From CAVTWJ01 sp963849485 (lineage in GTDB: Bacteria; Oederibacteriota; Muellerivitia; Muellerivitales; Muellerivitaceae), in assembly GCA_963849485.1 (NCBI GenBank), contig CAWKIF010000098.1:1-56576 (forward strand): a DNA stretch of 56,576 bases, written 5' to 3'. Below, in pieces: positions 34,915 to 44,153 of the stretch. Within the stretch, counting starts at the first letter, position 1. Each line of letters opens with the position of its first letter. The position numbers and the translations under genes were made by a program. Under the pieces are notes generated by a model. It worked only from the letters and a program-made list of their open reading frames with translations, had not been told where the DNA came from and made no database searches.

Positions 34915-35708
34915 AAAACAAAAGATTCTTCGGCAAGGGCTTGCCGGGAGTGGACCCGGCCCTCCTCAACGGAACCCTGATCATCATCGAGGGCTCGGAT
35001 GGTTCGGGGAGGTCGACCCAAATTGGTTTCTTAACCAGTTGGCTGGAACGCAAGGGTTTCCCCACGGTCAATGTGGGTTTGAAGCGTAGCGAACTAGTGG
35101 GGGAGGCCCTGGCGGAAGCCATGCGGGGCAATACCCTCAACGCCATCACCCTCAATCTTTTCTATGCCACCGATTTCGCCGACCAGTTGGAAAGGGTCAT
35201 GATCCCTGCCCTGAAAGCAGGTTTCGTGGTTTTGGCTGATCGGTATATCTACACCCTCATGGCCCGGGACATTGTCCGGGGTTCCTCCATGGATTGGTTG
35301 AAGGAAATATATGGATTCGCCCTGGAGCCGGACGCGGTCTTTTATCTCAATGTCACTCCCAAAATCCTGGCCGAACGGCACTTTAGCAAAAGCGGTATGC
35401 TGGATTATTGGGAATCGGGCATGGATGTGCAAAGGGCGGGTGGAATGTACGACAACTTTATCCGCTACCAAACCAAGTTGCATAAGGTCTTCGAGAACTT
35501 ACAAAAGGAATATAAATTCACCACCATCCAGGGGAACCGCCGGCCGGCCTCCATCCACAAGGAAATCCGGGAAAAGGTTGAGCGGATCCTTGCGGAACGA
35601 TCCACTCGTTTCAAGGGAATCCAGAAAACCTATTTACCCGAATCCTCCGAAGCCGATGCCGCGGCCCGGGCCATTTTGGCGCCCGGAAACCCGGAGGGTG
35701 AAAATTAA
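34911..35708 (+). CDS. Second thymidylate kinase-like protein, variant P-loop
   Basis: A 265-residue paralogue of the preceding kinase, starting in its stop codon (ATGA). The P-loop reads EGSDGSGRSTQIGFL, with Arg (AGG codon) where the catalytic Lys is expected. VVLADRYIYTLMARD keeps the nucleotide-binding DRY motif. The C-terminus is about 45 residues longer than normal and Ala/Glu-rich. The Lys to Arg change suggests weak or absent phosphotransfer and perhaps a regulatory partner in a heterodimer with the upstream protein. I have not seen evidence of decay. Confidence 0.83.
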   Translation: MKNKRFFGKGLPGVDPALLNGTLIIIEGSDGSGRSTQIGFLTSWLERKGFPTVNVGLKRSELVGEALAEAMRGNTLNAITLNLFYATDFADQLERVMIPALKAGFVVLADRYIYTLMARDIVRGSSMDWLKEIYGFALEPDAVFYLNVTPKILAERHFSKSGMLDYWESGMDVQRAGGMYDNFIRYQTKLHKVFENLQKEYKFTTIQGNRRPASIHKEIREKVERILAERSTRFKGIQKTYLPESSEADAAARAILAPGNPEGEN

Positions 35709-35785
35709 CTTCTTGATCGAATGAGCAAGGCTTAGCTTTGAATCTCCAGGACCGGAGCGGGGAAGTTCCCCCTACCTCCCCATAT

Positions 35786-37312
35786 TTAGCGAAGCATTTG
35801 GCAGTGCAATCCTCCCGCGCCCCAAGCAAAATCCGATACTGGAATGACTTCAATTCCTTCTCGGTTAAAGATTTTGACCCATTGATCAAATATCGGGTTC
35901 ACTTCCTTGTCCGTATCGTCCATATCCGCCCAAACCTTCGCGAGAGCGTCTATGAGAAACCGAAATTGGGCTTCCTCCGGTTTATTCTGCCACTGATCGC
36001 TGGCCCTTTGAAGACTGTCCAATTTCGCTTTTAATTCCTCTTGGGGGGTGATCGCCCCGACTTTCCCCTCGACATCATGTACTGGATACTTTGCCAACAA
36101 AACGACACATTTCCCCTTTTCAGGGTCGTAGTAACGAATTAAATTGGCCGGGCTTCGAACGGGATGGTCCCCGAAAGGAAGGCGCTCCACTCGGTAACCC
36201 AGGCCTTCCAGTTCGTCGGCGATCTGGTCGAATTCCCACTGGGCGGTTTTAACAAAATCCAGATCCAAGGGCTGTCCCGTTATCCGGTCGATCGGATTTG
36301 GAAGGTAGGTCGGCACGAATGCGCGGGCTTCCCGTGCAGTCCCGACAATTGCGGTGGACATGTCCAGGTGGAACAACTCGTCATTGCCAAGAGAAGGCTT
36401 CACCAGGGCTCCGGCGGGCATTAAGCAAACTGGCAATCCGGCGAATGCCTGGGAGAATATCCTCTGGTCCTGTTGTACATCCTTAGAATTTAAGGACGGG
36501 GCTTGAGAGGGAGTGCTATTTGTGTTCATTAATCTCAGGGCCCGGTGCCTTCCCAAAATCAGCAATTGATTCCCTTCCGGGGTCCGTACCAGGTCCTCAT
36601 CTCCTCCCTCGGCACTCACTCCATTGGGTAGATCCCGGTAACTGAACTGGTCTGGATAGGCCGCGCAGAGATCCAAAACGGCCTGGCGGTAAAGCGGGAT
36701 ATCTTGGGCTCCGCGGAATATCACCCACCGCCCCCGGTCATCCCTTCCCAGAATCTTTCCGATATCTTGGGCCCAGATGAGGGGAACCGGGCTTTTAAAA
36801 AATCTGACTTGGTTGCGGATGCGTTCTTCCGGCCAAAGACACCGGGTCCTCAGGTAATCCAGGAAATACTTTTCCTCTCTACCCGTGGCTTCCTTTACGC
36901 GTTTTGGGTCAGGAAGCGCAACGTAAAGTTTTGTCAAGGGTGGAAGGGCATTGAGGACCCGTCCATGGCAAAGCTCGTAGTTGAGCCAATAAAGTTGTTC
37001 CCGAACCTCTTCATATTGAGGCGATGGAAAGGTGTTACTGGGTTTCATGTCCGGAAGCATAAAGTAATCGGGCCGGTCTGAATCCACGCCGATAACCGCG
37101 AAGTCCAAGGGACGTTCCGTTTCAGGGATGGTCATCAGTCCTTCCTGGTATTGAAGATTCTCGCTAAGGGAGGGCTTGAAGCCTTCGGAATGGGTCCGAG
37201 GCCAAAAATAAAACGCTGCGAATCCCAGGAGAATCAAAAGGATGCTTAGATGCAAGCGTCTTTTGGTAGAAATATTTTTTTGAGTTTCGTCTTTGCCCAA
37301 GGGGTCGTTCAT
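35786..37312 (-). CDS. Membrane-anchored pentein (agmatine/peptidylarginine deiminase-like)
   Basis: A 508-residue protein with one N-terminal membrane anchor (LSILLILLGFAAFYFW), so the catalytic domain probably faces the periplasm. Pentein landmarks appear in order: LIWAQDIGKIL (like WTRDTGP), GVSAEGGDEDLV (like VEGGN), ELFHLDMSTAIVG (His-x-Asp) and the C-terminal GAGGLHCQMLR, whose Cys is the nucleophile position of agmatine and peptidylarginine deiminases. Family enzymes act on guanidinium groups. Usual agmatine deiminases are cytoplasmic and about 350 residues, so this is a distant, larger member with unknown substrate. Confidence 0.75.
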   Translation of the reverse strand: MNDPLGKDETQKNISTKRRLHLSILLILLGFAAFYFWPRTHSEGFKPSLSENLQYQEGLMTIPETERPLDFAVIGVDSDRPDYFMLPDMKPSNTFPSPQYEEVREQLYWLNYELCHGRVLNALPPLTKLYVALPDPKRVKEATGREEKYFLDYLRTRCLWPEERIRNQVRFFKSPVPLIWAQDIGKILGRDDRGRWVIFRGAQDIPLYRQAVLDLCAAYPDQFSYRDLPNGVSAEGGDEDLVRTPEGNQLLILGRHRALRLMNTNSTPSQAPSLNSKDVQQDQRIFSQAFAGLPVCLMPAGALVKPSLGNDELFHLDMSTAIVGTAREARAFVPTYLPNPIDRITGQPLDLDFVKTAQWEFDQIADELEGLGYRVERLPFGDHPVRSPANLIRYYDPEKGKCVVLLAKYPVHDVEGKVGAITPQEELKAKLDSLQRASDQWQNKPEEAQFRFLIDALAKVWADMDDTDKEVNPIFDQWVKIFNREGIEVIPVSDFAWGAGGLHCQMLR

Positions 37313-37597
37313 CCTTCGTCGTGTGACGTTTAATTAAGAATGAGAGAACCCATTGCAATTAACGTTCCGAAATAACCGACCGACAAATGACCATTAAACC
37401 GTTTTAAGTTCTAAAAAAAAACCAAAAATTACCCAATTTGTTACCAACTGGTTTGCAACTTAGAAAATTCTGAACACATTGATTAATTTTTAACCAAAGA
37501 GGAAATGACCCATGAAGAGGAGTAGTATTTCAGGAAATAAATAAAATTTCCCAATTACGACCCATCCTTAAATTCAAAAATTAATTTTTTGAATAGA

Positions 37598-38911
37598 TCA
37601 ATCTTCCTGAGACCGCAAGATTACGGTAAAGGTACTTCCCTTTCCTTCCTCACTCTTGAGCAAAACTTCCCCGCCCATTTTTTCCACCAGGTGTTTTACG
37701 ATGGAAAGTCCTAATCCCGTCCCGCCCGCCTCTCGACTTCGGGAGACATCCACGCGAAAAAACCTCTCAAATACCCTTGTTTGGGCTTCAATGGGTATCC
37801 CGGGCCCCTGGTCGCAGACCGACAATTCCACCCTTCCATCCTCGTTTGAATGGGCGGAGAACCGGATCTCAGTCTTGGAAGGCGAGTACTTGATGGCATT
37901 GTCCAACAAGTTCTCGAAAACATGGAAAAGTCCCTCGCGATGTGCCACCACCAAAACTTGCGCCGGGATTTCCAAAACGACCTTCATTTCCTTGGTCTCC
38001 CATTTGGCTTTTAACAAATCGATGACTTGTTGGGCGACATCCGCAGGCCGGACCGGCTCCAACCCTGTGATATAGAGACCGCTTTCGATCTTGGAAAGCT
38101 CCAATACGTCGGTGATCAAGGCGTTTAATCGATTGGCTTGATCAGAAATCTTCTTGAGGAATTGGCCCCGGTTCTTGCGGTCATCGATGGCGCCTGAAAG
38201 AAGCGTTTCGACATAGCCCAAAATGGCAGTCAGGGGGGTCCGAAGCTCGTGGGAAACATTGGCGACAAATTCCGTCCTCATTCGCATCAATTTTCGCAAC
38301 GAGGAAATATCCGAAAAAACTACGATCTGGCCCAATAGAAAGTCCTCTTCCACCCGAATGGCTCCCACGCTGACGGTAAAATAACGCTCGTCGCGCCCGC
38401 CGAATTCAATCTCTCCCCCCGCCCTACCCTCCTTTTTAGAAGCCGCCAATAGATCGGCCAAGACCGGATGCCTCACGACCTCCAGATAATGCTTGCCCAA
38501 ATGGTTTTCCTCGATGGTTTCCAGGATCTTTTCGGCGGAAGGGTTCATCAAGATAATCCGGTCCGCCTGATTCAGGAGCAGGACACCTTCCCCCATACTG
38601 TTGAGAATCACATTGAGCATCGACTCGTTGGAACCCAAACGGTGGATCATTTCCTCGAAGTTCCGTCCGGGGATGTAGGCCCCGCCACGGGAGGAGGGTG
38701 AGGCCGGTGCGACAAGAGGAACAAAAGGAGGGGTAGAGGTCGGCGGATGTTCTGCGTTCAAGAAAAGCCTAACCAGACCGAACCCCGATAGAATACCTAA
38801 GACCATAAAAAAGGCCGATTTCCATTGCATGGCATTCATTAAAGCCAGGATCAGCAGAACAAGGAGGATCAGGAATAAAAAGACCCAAAACTTGTGGGTT
38901 GGATTTTTCAT
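37598..38911 (-). CDS. phoR: PhoR-type sensor histidine kinase
   Basis: A 437-residue kinase. Two close N-terminal membrane helices (residues 8-25 and 33-50) with almost no periplasmic loop are followed by a PAS domain (about 95-200), HisKA (FVANVSHELRTPLTAILGY, His 221) and HATPase (ENLLDNAIKYSP, CDQGPGIP, GGTGLGLSIVKH). This architecture, and the response-regulator gene 90 bp upstream on the same strand, match PhoR of the phosphate-starvation system. The signal is not provable from sequence, and no pst transport genes are near. Confidence 0.85.
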   Translation of the reverse strand: MKNPTHKFWVFLFLILLVLLILALMNAMQWKSAFFMVLGILSGFGLVRLFLNAEHPPTSTPPFVPLVAPASPSSRGGAYIPGRNFEEMIHRLGSNESMLNVILNSMGEGVLLLNQADRIILMNPSAEKILETIEENHLGKHYLEVVRHPVLADLLAASKKEGRAGGEIEFGGRDERYFTVSVGAIRVEEDFLLGQIVVFSDISSLRKLMRMRTEFVANVSHELRTPLTAILGYVETLLSGAIDDRKNRGQFLKKISDQANRLNALITDVLELSKIESGLYITGLEPVRPADVAQQVIDLLKAKWETKEMKVVLEIPAQVLVVAHREGLFHVFENLLDNAIKYSPSKTEIRFSAHSNEDGRVELSVCDQGPGIPIEAQTRVFERFFRVDVSRSREAGGTGLGLSIVKHLVEKMGGEVLLKSEEGKGSTFTVILRSQED

Positions 38912-39001
38912 GCTTAAATTTTAAACTTTCTCAAGATCAATAGAGGAATAATCATCTATTCCGAATAAGACTGTAATTTTACTACATGCGGATTTTCCAA
39001 C

Positions 39002-39685
39002 TTATATTTCTTCTTTAAACAGATACCCGTACCCCTTCACAGTCTGAATATGCTTGTCATAGGCCCCCAGTTTTTCCCGCAATCGTCTGACGTGCACATC
39101 CACTGTTCGGGTCGTTCCGAAATAATCATACCCCCAAACGTTGTTCAACAAGACATCCCGAGAAAGTACCCGGCCCGAATGAGTGAGGAAATAATCCAGA
39201 AGCTCGAACTCCTTTGCGGTTAAATCCAGTTTTTGGTTTTTAAGGACGACTTCATGCTTGGCACGATTGAAAGTGAGATCCTTGAATTTTTGGACGGGCT
39301 CCCCTTCTTGGGATTTGCTGAAACGTCGCAGAACAGCCCGGACCCGGGCTAAAAGCTCCTTCACGGAAAAGGGTTTGGTGATATAGTCATCGGCGCCCAA
39401 TTCCAACCCCACGATCTTATCTGATTCTTCCCCCTTGGCTGTCAACATCACCACTGGGATATGGGAAGTTTTGGGGTTCGATTTGAGGGTCTTACAGACG
39501 GTCAACCCATCGGTTTTAGGAAGCATGAGATCCAAGAGCACCAAATCCGGCATTTTTTCCGGGATTTTTTTCAGGGCTGATTCGCCATCCATTTCCGACA
39601 AGACCCTGTAACCATCTTTTTCCAAATTGTAGGTTAATAACTCTATCAAGTCCTTCTCGTCCTCAACAACAAATACCTGTTTCAT
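39002..39685 (-). CDS. phoB: PhoB-type response regulator
   Basis: About 227 residues from ATG 39685 (AAAGG upstream). The longer frame to 39757 adds an unconserved leader. The receiver domain has the acidic pair EDE near residue 8, the phosphoacceptor Asp 52 (LVLLDLMLP), MLTAKGE and ITKPFS. The C-terminal winged helix has LTAKEFELLDYFLTHSGRVLSRDVLLNNVWGYDY and RTVDVHVRRLREKL, typical OmpR/PhoB. It is expected to control genes for phosphate acquisition with the adjacent kinase. Confidence 0.88.
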   Translation of the reverse strand: MKQVFVVEDEKDLIELLTYNLEKDGYRVLSEMDGESALKKIPEKMPDLVLLDLMLPKTDGLTVCKTLKSNPKTSHIPVVMLTAKGEESDKIVGLELGADDYITKPFSVKELLARVRAVLRRFSKSQEGEPVQKFKDLTFNRAKHEVVLKNQKLDLTAKEFELLDYFLTHSGRVLSRDVLLNNVWGYDYFGTTRTVDVHVRRLREKLGAYDKHIQTVKGYGYLFKEEI

Positions 39686-39933
39686 GGGAACCTTTCTGGA
39701 TAGGTAAATCTGGCGGGATAGGAAATCGTTGGACTGGATTATATATTCAAGGATCATTCTACGCTTTGTTAAATAAATGTTAATCCGGTCCCCAATTACA
39801 GCTCTTTACTCAGAACAACCCACTTCTTTAACCCCGTCTTTACGGACATTTCGATCCATCGTTTTTTTCTTAATTTATCTTATGGTTGGAAAATGAATCT
39901 AGTGTCATCATCCTCGAAATAGCGAGAAAACCC

Positions 39934-40338
39934 ATGGAAAAAATCATGATTTTGGATAACCACACTCAAGACTTGATGGATCTAAACGGGATCCTTTCCC
40001 CCTTCTTCATTGTTTTATGCTGTTCCCGATGAACCAAAGCTATGAACATCATTTCGGCTTATCAACCTTCCGGTCTCATCCTCGACCCCCATATGTCCGG
40101 TTTGGAAGTTGACCCCTTTATCCGTCAAGCCCGGTGGATTTCCCAATCACCTTATCTAGTGGTCATGGCGGTCAGTCGAATGAAGAACTTAAGTCAAATA
40201 AACGAAGTTTTCGAGTGGGGAGTCGATTTCGCCTTCTCGAAACCTGTTCAACCCCAGGTAATAGTTAAAAAGATGGGGGCATTAATGAATCTTAAGGGCC
40301 AAAATAGCCTATTTGCTCCCGTGGGATTAACGGGTTGA
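39934..40338 (+). pseudogene. Receiver-domain protein split by an in-frame TGA
   Basis: ATG 39934 opens MEKIMILDNHTQDL..., which ends at TGA 40030-40032 after 32 codons. The same frame continues without any shift as NIISAYQPSGLILDPHMSGLE (phosphoacceptor-like Asp), AVSRMKN and FSKPVQPQVIVKKM (conserved Lys). Read through, it is a single receiver domain of about 134 residues lacking an output domain, with a weak acidic pocket at the N-terminus. Other genes here end in TGA, so reassignment is unlikely. This is a pseudogene or a point error. Confidence 0.6.
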
Positions 40339-40420
40339 CCCTTTACCACGAGGTTTTTACCCGTTGTTAACTTTCTTTTGATCTTACCCTAATCATTAAC
40401 AATTAATATTAGGGTCCAAG

Positions 40421-41134
40421 ATGCCAAAAGCAGATCTACACCTACACACGGATTTCTCCGACGGGCTCCATAGTCCCCGCCAAGTTGTCCAATCAGCTGC
40501 TAAAGCCGGTCTCTCCATCATTGCTGTTACCGATCACGACACCATGGAAGGCGCTCTCCGGGCTCATGAATATTCCTGCCGAAGGGGTGATTTGGGCGTT
40601 GAGGTGATCCTAGGAGAGGAAGTCAGCACCCTCAATGGACATGTTTTAGGATACTTTCTCAATAAATTCGTACCTCCACGCTTAAGCGCCAAAAGAACAG
40701 TAGAACTCATCCACCAGCAGGGTGGATTAGCGGTCTTGGCTCATCCATTTCATCTCTATACCGGCCGGGATTCCAAGCATCTACCCGCGATCGAATTGAT
40801 CAACGAAATTCCGTTCGATGGGGTGGAAATAGTGAACCATGGGGATGCCTTATCCTTTTGGAGCAACCGGAAAGCCTTAAAAGCCCTTCAAAAAATGAAC
40901 TTTGCCCACATTGGATCGAGTGACGCTCATAACAGCCGGTTTATCGGTATGGGATATACTCAATTTCAAGGGATCAATTCCGAGGACCTGCGCCAAGCGA
41001 TTATCAAACGTCAAACCACGGCACATTACCAGCGAAAATGGAATTTCAAAGATATTTGGGTCCACCTAAGGGATGCTTCCTCGGTCTTGAGCCGATATTC
41101 AAAAAAAATGGCCAGTATTCAAAACCTTTATTGA
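40421..41134 (+). CDS. PHP-domain phosphoesterase
   Basis: A 237-residue metal-dependent PHP protein. ADLHLHTDFSDG is the first metal motif, AVTDHDTMEG the second, GEEVSTLNGHVLGYF the third, LAVLAHPFHLY the fourth and IGSSDAHNSRFIG the last. All ligands are present, so an active trinuclear site is likely. Relatives include RNase AM/TrpH-like 3',5'-nucleotide phosphatases and histidinol phosphatases. The length and motif set favour the TrpH/YciV type. The substrate remains undetermined. Confidence 0.87.
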   Translation: MPKADLHLHTDFSDGLHSPRQVVQSAAKAGLSIIAVTDHDTMEGALRAHEYSCRRGDLGVEVILGEEVSTLNGHVLGYFLNKFVPPRLSAKRTVELIHQQGGLAVLAHPFHLYTGRDSKHLPAIELINEIPFDGVEIVNHGDALSFWSNRKALKALQKMNFAHIGSSDAHNSRFIGMGYTQFQGINSEDLRQAIIKRQTTAHYQRKWNFKDIWVHLRDASSVLSRYSKKMASIQNLY

Positions 41135-41172
41135 TATTTTTCACTCCCTTTTCAGTGCTATCCATAGCGGAT

Positions 41173-41907
41173 CTACCAGTTGGAGCATCGACTTTTTAAT
41201 TCCGTGTAATTATCCGAGCTGTCCAGCAATCCGTTTCTGTGGCTCAATTCAATCTCAAAATCCTCAAATACCGGGTTAACCACATCATTGATCATTTTTC
41301 CCATGGCCTCCTTGCCATCTTCCCAATTCAACGTGGTTATGGGCCGGGAATGGGTCGGCAACCCGGTGGCATAGGCCATTTTCTCCTGAAGCTGGCGCTG
41401 GTATTCCTGGTAAACCTCACGGTGAATTTGGACATGCTGTTTTTCGTGGGCCAAAACCTGATCATAAGGGCAGGAGCCTTCTTGGTAGGCACTGGTCACG
41501 TAAACAGTCAAAGTGTTGTAGACAAACTCCACGGTCATCGAATCGATCCACATGATGAACTCGTCCTTGAACCAACGTTTGTAACCTCCGCAATGGAATT
41601 GGGCATCGGCCTGATAACCCGCTTGGGTTAGTCCATTGATTCGATACTTTAGATCGGAGTCATTCCCCGAGCTCAAAATCATTTGCTCAATTTGGGTGGT
41701 CGAATATTGATGGGAATACTGGGGTTCCGGAAAACCAAAGACATACCTCACCGCGGCTCCTTCCCCCCCCGATTGGGAACCCACATAATCCCTCGGGCCC
41801 TGTTGGGAGCGAATTTGTTCCGCTGTTTGGTTCCAATCCCAAGCCAGATAGCTAAAGAAAGCAAGTAGCAAGCCCGTCAAAAAAAGGGCAAAATACTTCA
41901 TCGACAT
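41173..41907 (-). CDS. DUF922-like predicted zinc-protease, membrane-anchored
   Basis: About 245 residues with an N-terminal hydrophobic segment (ALFLTGLLLAFFSYLAW) as signal or anchor. The centre carries VLAHEKQHVQIHREVYQEY, an HExxH zinc motif with a further His and Glu downstream, as in DUF922-type proteins. Two Cys (FHCGGY and EGSCPYD) may pair outside the cytoplasm. Start is ATG 41907 or 41901. It is divergent from, and overlaps by two bases with, the pseudouridine synthase gene, so the two starts share one promoter region. Confidence 0.6.
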   Translation of the reverse strand: MSMKYFALFLTGLLLAFFSYLAWDWNQTAEQIRSQQGPRDYVGSQSGGEGAAVRYVFGFPEPQYSHQYSTTQIEQMILSSGNDSDLKYRINGLTQAGYQADAQFHCGGYKRWFKDEFIMWIDSMTVEFVYNTLTVYVTSAYQEGSCPYDQVLAHEKQHVQIHREVYQEYQRQLQEKMAYATGLPTHSRPITTLNWEDGKEAMGKMINDVVNPVFEDFEIELSHRNGLLDSSDNYTELKSRCSNW

Positions 41908-42952
41908 GGAAGAAACACCCCCCAATTCTACTTCTGCGGAAAAAACGGTCCTGCAAAGTCGTGTCCCTTTCCAATGTGAAGGAAAGACTCTCCTAGCATA
42001 CCTTGCCGGCCGATTCCGCTACCAGTCCCAAGACGATTGGGAGAAAAAAATCATCCGGGGCGAAGTAACTCTGAACGAAAAACCGTCAACACCGCTCCAA
42101 ATTCTCCAACGTGGAGACTACATTGCTTACCAAGTGGTGTTGAGGGAGCCTCCGGTGAATAAGGATATCAAGCTCTTATATGAGGAAACATCTTTTTTGG
42201 TCGCCAACAAGCCCGGCAACCTTCCTTCCCACGCGGATGGCAATTACATTAAAAACACTTTCATTTATCTCCTGACCCAAACTCTCCGGCAAAAGGGATG
42301 GAAGGGTGACGTCAGGCTCGTTCATCGGCTTGATCGGGAAACTAGTGGACTAATGGTGGTCGCCAAAGACAAGGAATGCCATCGGATCCTCTCTAGTCAA
42401 TTTGAAAAGGGAGAGGTTCGCAAAGAATATTTAGCCTTGGCGCAAGGAACCCTTGCCCCCGGATCCTTTGAGGTGGATGGCCCCATCGGCCGGTCGGCCC
42501 GTAGTCAAATTTCAATCCGCCGCCAAGTATTGGCGGCAGGTACTCCGGGGGCCCGTCCCAGCCGCACTCATTTCGAAACACTCCAGCACCTGGGGAAATC
42601 GACCCTGCTTCGGTGCGTGCCCCAAACCGGCCGCACCAACCAGATACGCGTACACCTGGAAAGTATCGGGCATCCCATTCTCGGGGACCGCCTTTACGGA
42701 CGATCCGACGAGGAGTTTCTTCAATTCGTCCGGACTGCTAAAAGCGGAAAGGAAATCCCCCCCGCCCCAGGAGGCGCTCCCCGCTTGATGCTACATGCCT
42801 CCTGTCTATCGTTCCGACATCCAGTAACGAATCAGGGTGTCAATTTTGAATCTTCCTTACCGGAAGACATGCTTTTAATGATTGAAAAACTCGGTAAGAC
42901 GGACCTAGGGAATCTCTGCGGACTTAAAACCGATAATTCAAACCTAACCTGA
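41906..42952 (+). CDS. RluA-family 23S rRNA/tRNA pseudouridine synthase
   Basis: A 348-residue protein with an S4-like N-terminal segment and the catalytic domain marked by DVRLVHRLDRETSGLMVVAKD. Asp in HRLDRETSG is the invariant nucleophile. RKEYLALAQG, PQTGRTNQIRVHLESIGHPILGDRLYG and LHASCLSFRHP complete the family pattern. It isomerises uridine in structured RNA. The target base cannot be assigned. Its end overlaps the convergent TPR/barrel gene by 29 bp. Confidence 0.9.
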   Translation: MEETPPNSTSAEKTVLQSRVPFQCEGKTLLAYLAGRFRYQSQDDWEKKIIRGEVTLNEKPSTPLQILQRGDYIAYQVVLREPPVNKDIKLLYEETSFLVANKPGNLPSHADGNYIKNTFIYLLTQTLRQKGWKGDVRLVHRLDRETSGLMVVAKDKECHRILSSQFEKGEVRKEYLALAQGTLAPGSFEVDGPIGRSARSQISIRRQVLAAGTPGARPSRTHFETLQHLGKSTLLRCVPQTGRTNQIRVHLESIGHPILGDRLYGRSDEEFLQFVRTAKSGKEIPPAPGGAPRLMLHASCLSFRHPVTNQGVNFESSLPEDMLLMIEKLGKTDLGNLCGLKTDNSNLT

Positions 42953-44066
42953 GTTCATATCCCAGAAGCTCCATTAAGGTGTACCGTTCCCCGGATGCGG
43001 CCATTTGAGATTGGTCCACCAGGTTGATGGAACCATCAGGAGCGGTGGCCAGCGCCCCAGTTCCGCTGGAAGAAAGAAAAGTATAGCTCGGCGGGGTCCC
43101 GGTTACGGTATAGTTCCCGGTCATTTGAGGGATCGTTGCCACTTTCACTTTTACTAACGGCTCCAGCTCGAAACCGCCAATATCGAAATCCTTTCCCAAG
43201 GCAACGGAAGCGCCCAAGGCGGCGCCACTACCGGAGGGAAGGCTGACCTGATAGGAAATATTTCCCCCTGGCGACTCTTCACTTTGGAAATACGAAAAAT
43301 TGAGCATGTAGTAATCCACACCAAATCGGGCGATCCAGGGACCATCCTGGTCAGGGGTGAGATAAGTATAATTGATCTCGCAAGTAGTAATCTGGTTGTT
43401 CAGTGTTTCGATGTAATGGTCCAGGGAAATTCCGTTATCGATGGAAAACCCGTAGACCGAAGCCCATTCTAAGCTCAGCCCGAAGCAGCTGTTCCGGTCC
43501 ACCCGATAACCCATTTCAACCCCCACCCCATCGAATGGAAAACTCGTCTTGTTATTACTTGTGGTGCTGGTTGTGGCATTGTTGAGGGTACGAAATCCTG
43601 TCGTGAGGTCACTGAGAACCGAATCTCCTAAGGTCCCGTAAACTCCAACGAAAATCGGTTGCATCTTGGAAGCGGGATTCACTGTGGGGCTTGGGCTCAT
43701 CCCCAAGACAGAAACAGGGCGGGCCCCCTCCGGGAATGGCGGGCTCAACGTCATGCTTCTTCTTATTTTTTCGGCGTTTTTTTCGAGACTAGGGTTGTCC
43801 GGATGGAGGGACAAGCTCTGATCAAATGCCGAAAGGGCGCCCGATTGATCCCCAAGTTGGTAATGGCAGAGCCCCAACGCTTGAAAGGCCTGCCAAAAGG
43901 AGGGATCCGCTTGCACTGCCGCATGGAAACGGGACAAGGCTTGGTTGTACTCGCCCTGCTGATAGAGGGCGAGACCCGAGCGGTAGTCTTCCAGAGCCTG
44001 CCCTCCCCAGGATTTTAAAGGTAAAAGAAGAAGAACTAAAAAGAAAAACGAGCGCCAAGTGTCCAT
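42924..44066 (-). CDS. TPR protein with C-terminal outer-membrane beta-barrel
   Basis: About 380 residues. The start is uncertain among ATG 44066, 44075 and 44108. The first gives a compact signal peptide (SFFFLVLLLLPLKSWGGQA). Residues about 25-95 contain two TPR units (ALYQQGEYNQALSRFHAAVQ, AFQALGLCHYQLGDQSGAL). The C-terminal 230 residues show alternating strands and end in LRLGLNYRF, with the terminal Phe expected for BamA-assembled barrels. The fusion of TPR and barrel suggests an envelope assembly or binding role, not a known enzyme. Confidence 0.7.
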   Translation of the reverse strand: MDTWRSFFFLVLLLLPLKSWGGQALEDYRSGLALYQQGEYNQALSRFHAAVQADPSFWQAFQALGLCHYQLGDQSGALSAFDQSLSLHPDNPSLEKNAEKIRRSMTLSPPFPEGARPVSVLGMSPSPTVNPASKMQPIFVGVYGTLGDSVLSDLTTGFRTLNNATTSTTSNNKTSFPFDGVGVEMGYRVDRNSCFGLSLEWASVYGFSIDNGISLDHYIETLNNQITTCEINYTYLTPDQDGPWIARFGVDYYMLNFSYFQSEESPGGNISYQVSLPSGSGAALGASVALGKDFDIGGFELEPLVKVKVATIPQMTGNYTVTGTPPSYTFLSSSGTGALATAPDGSINLVDQSQMAASGERYTLMELLGYELRLGLNYRF

Positions 44067-44153
44067 TCGCAACATGAGTCGATGGTATTGGAAAAACACC
44101 CCACGCATCCTTCCTGAGTCGTTGACCTGTAAATTTATTCGATGATACGAATA

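Noticed and set aside
39934..40338. Reassignment of TGA to an amino acid
   Set aside because: Many intact genes in the same block end in TGA at the expected place (for example xylG), so TGA acts as a stop here.
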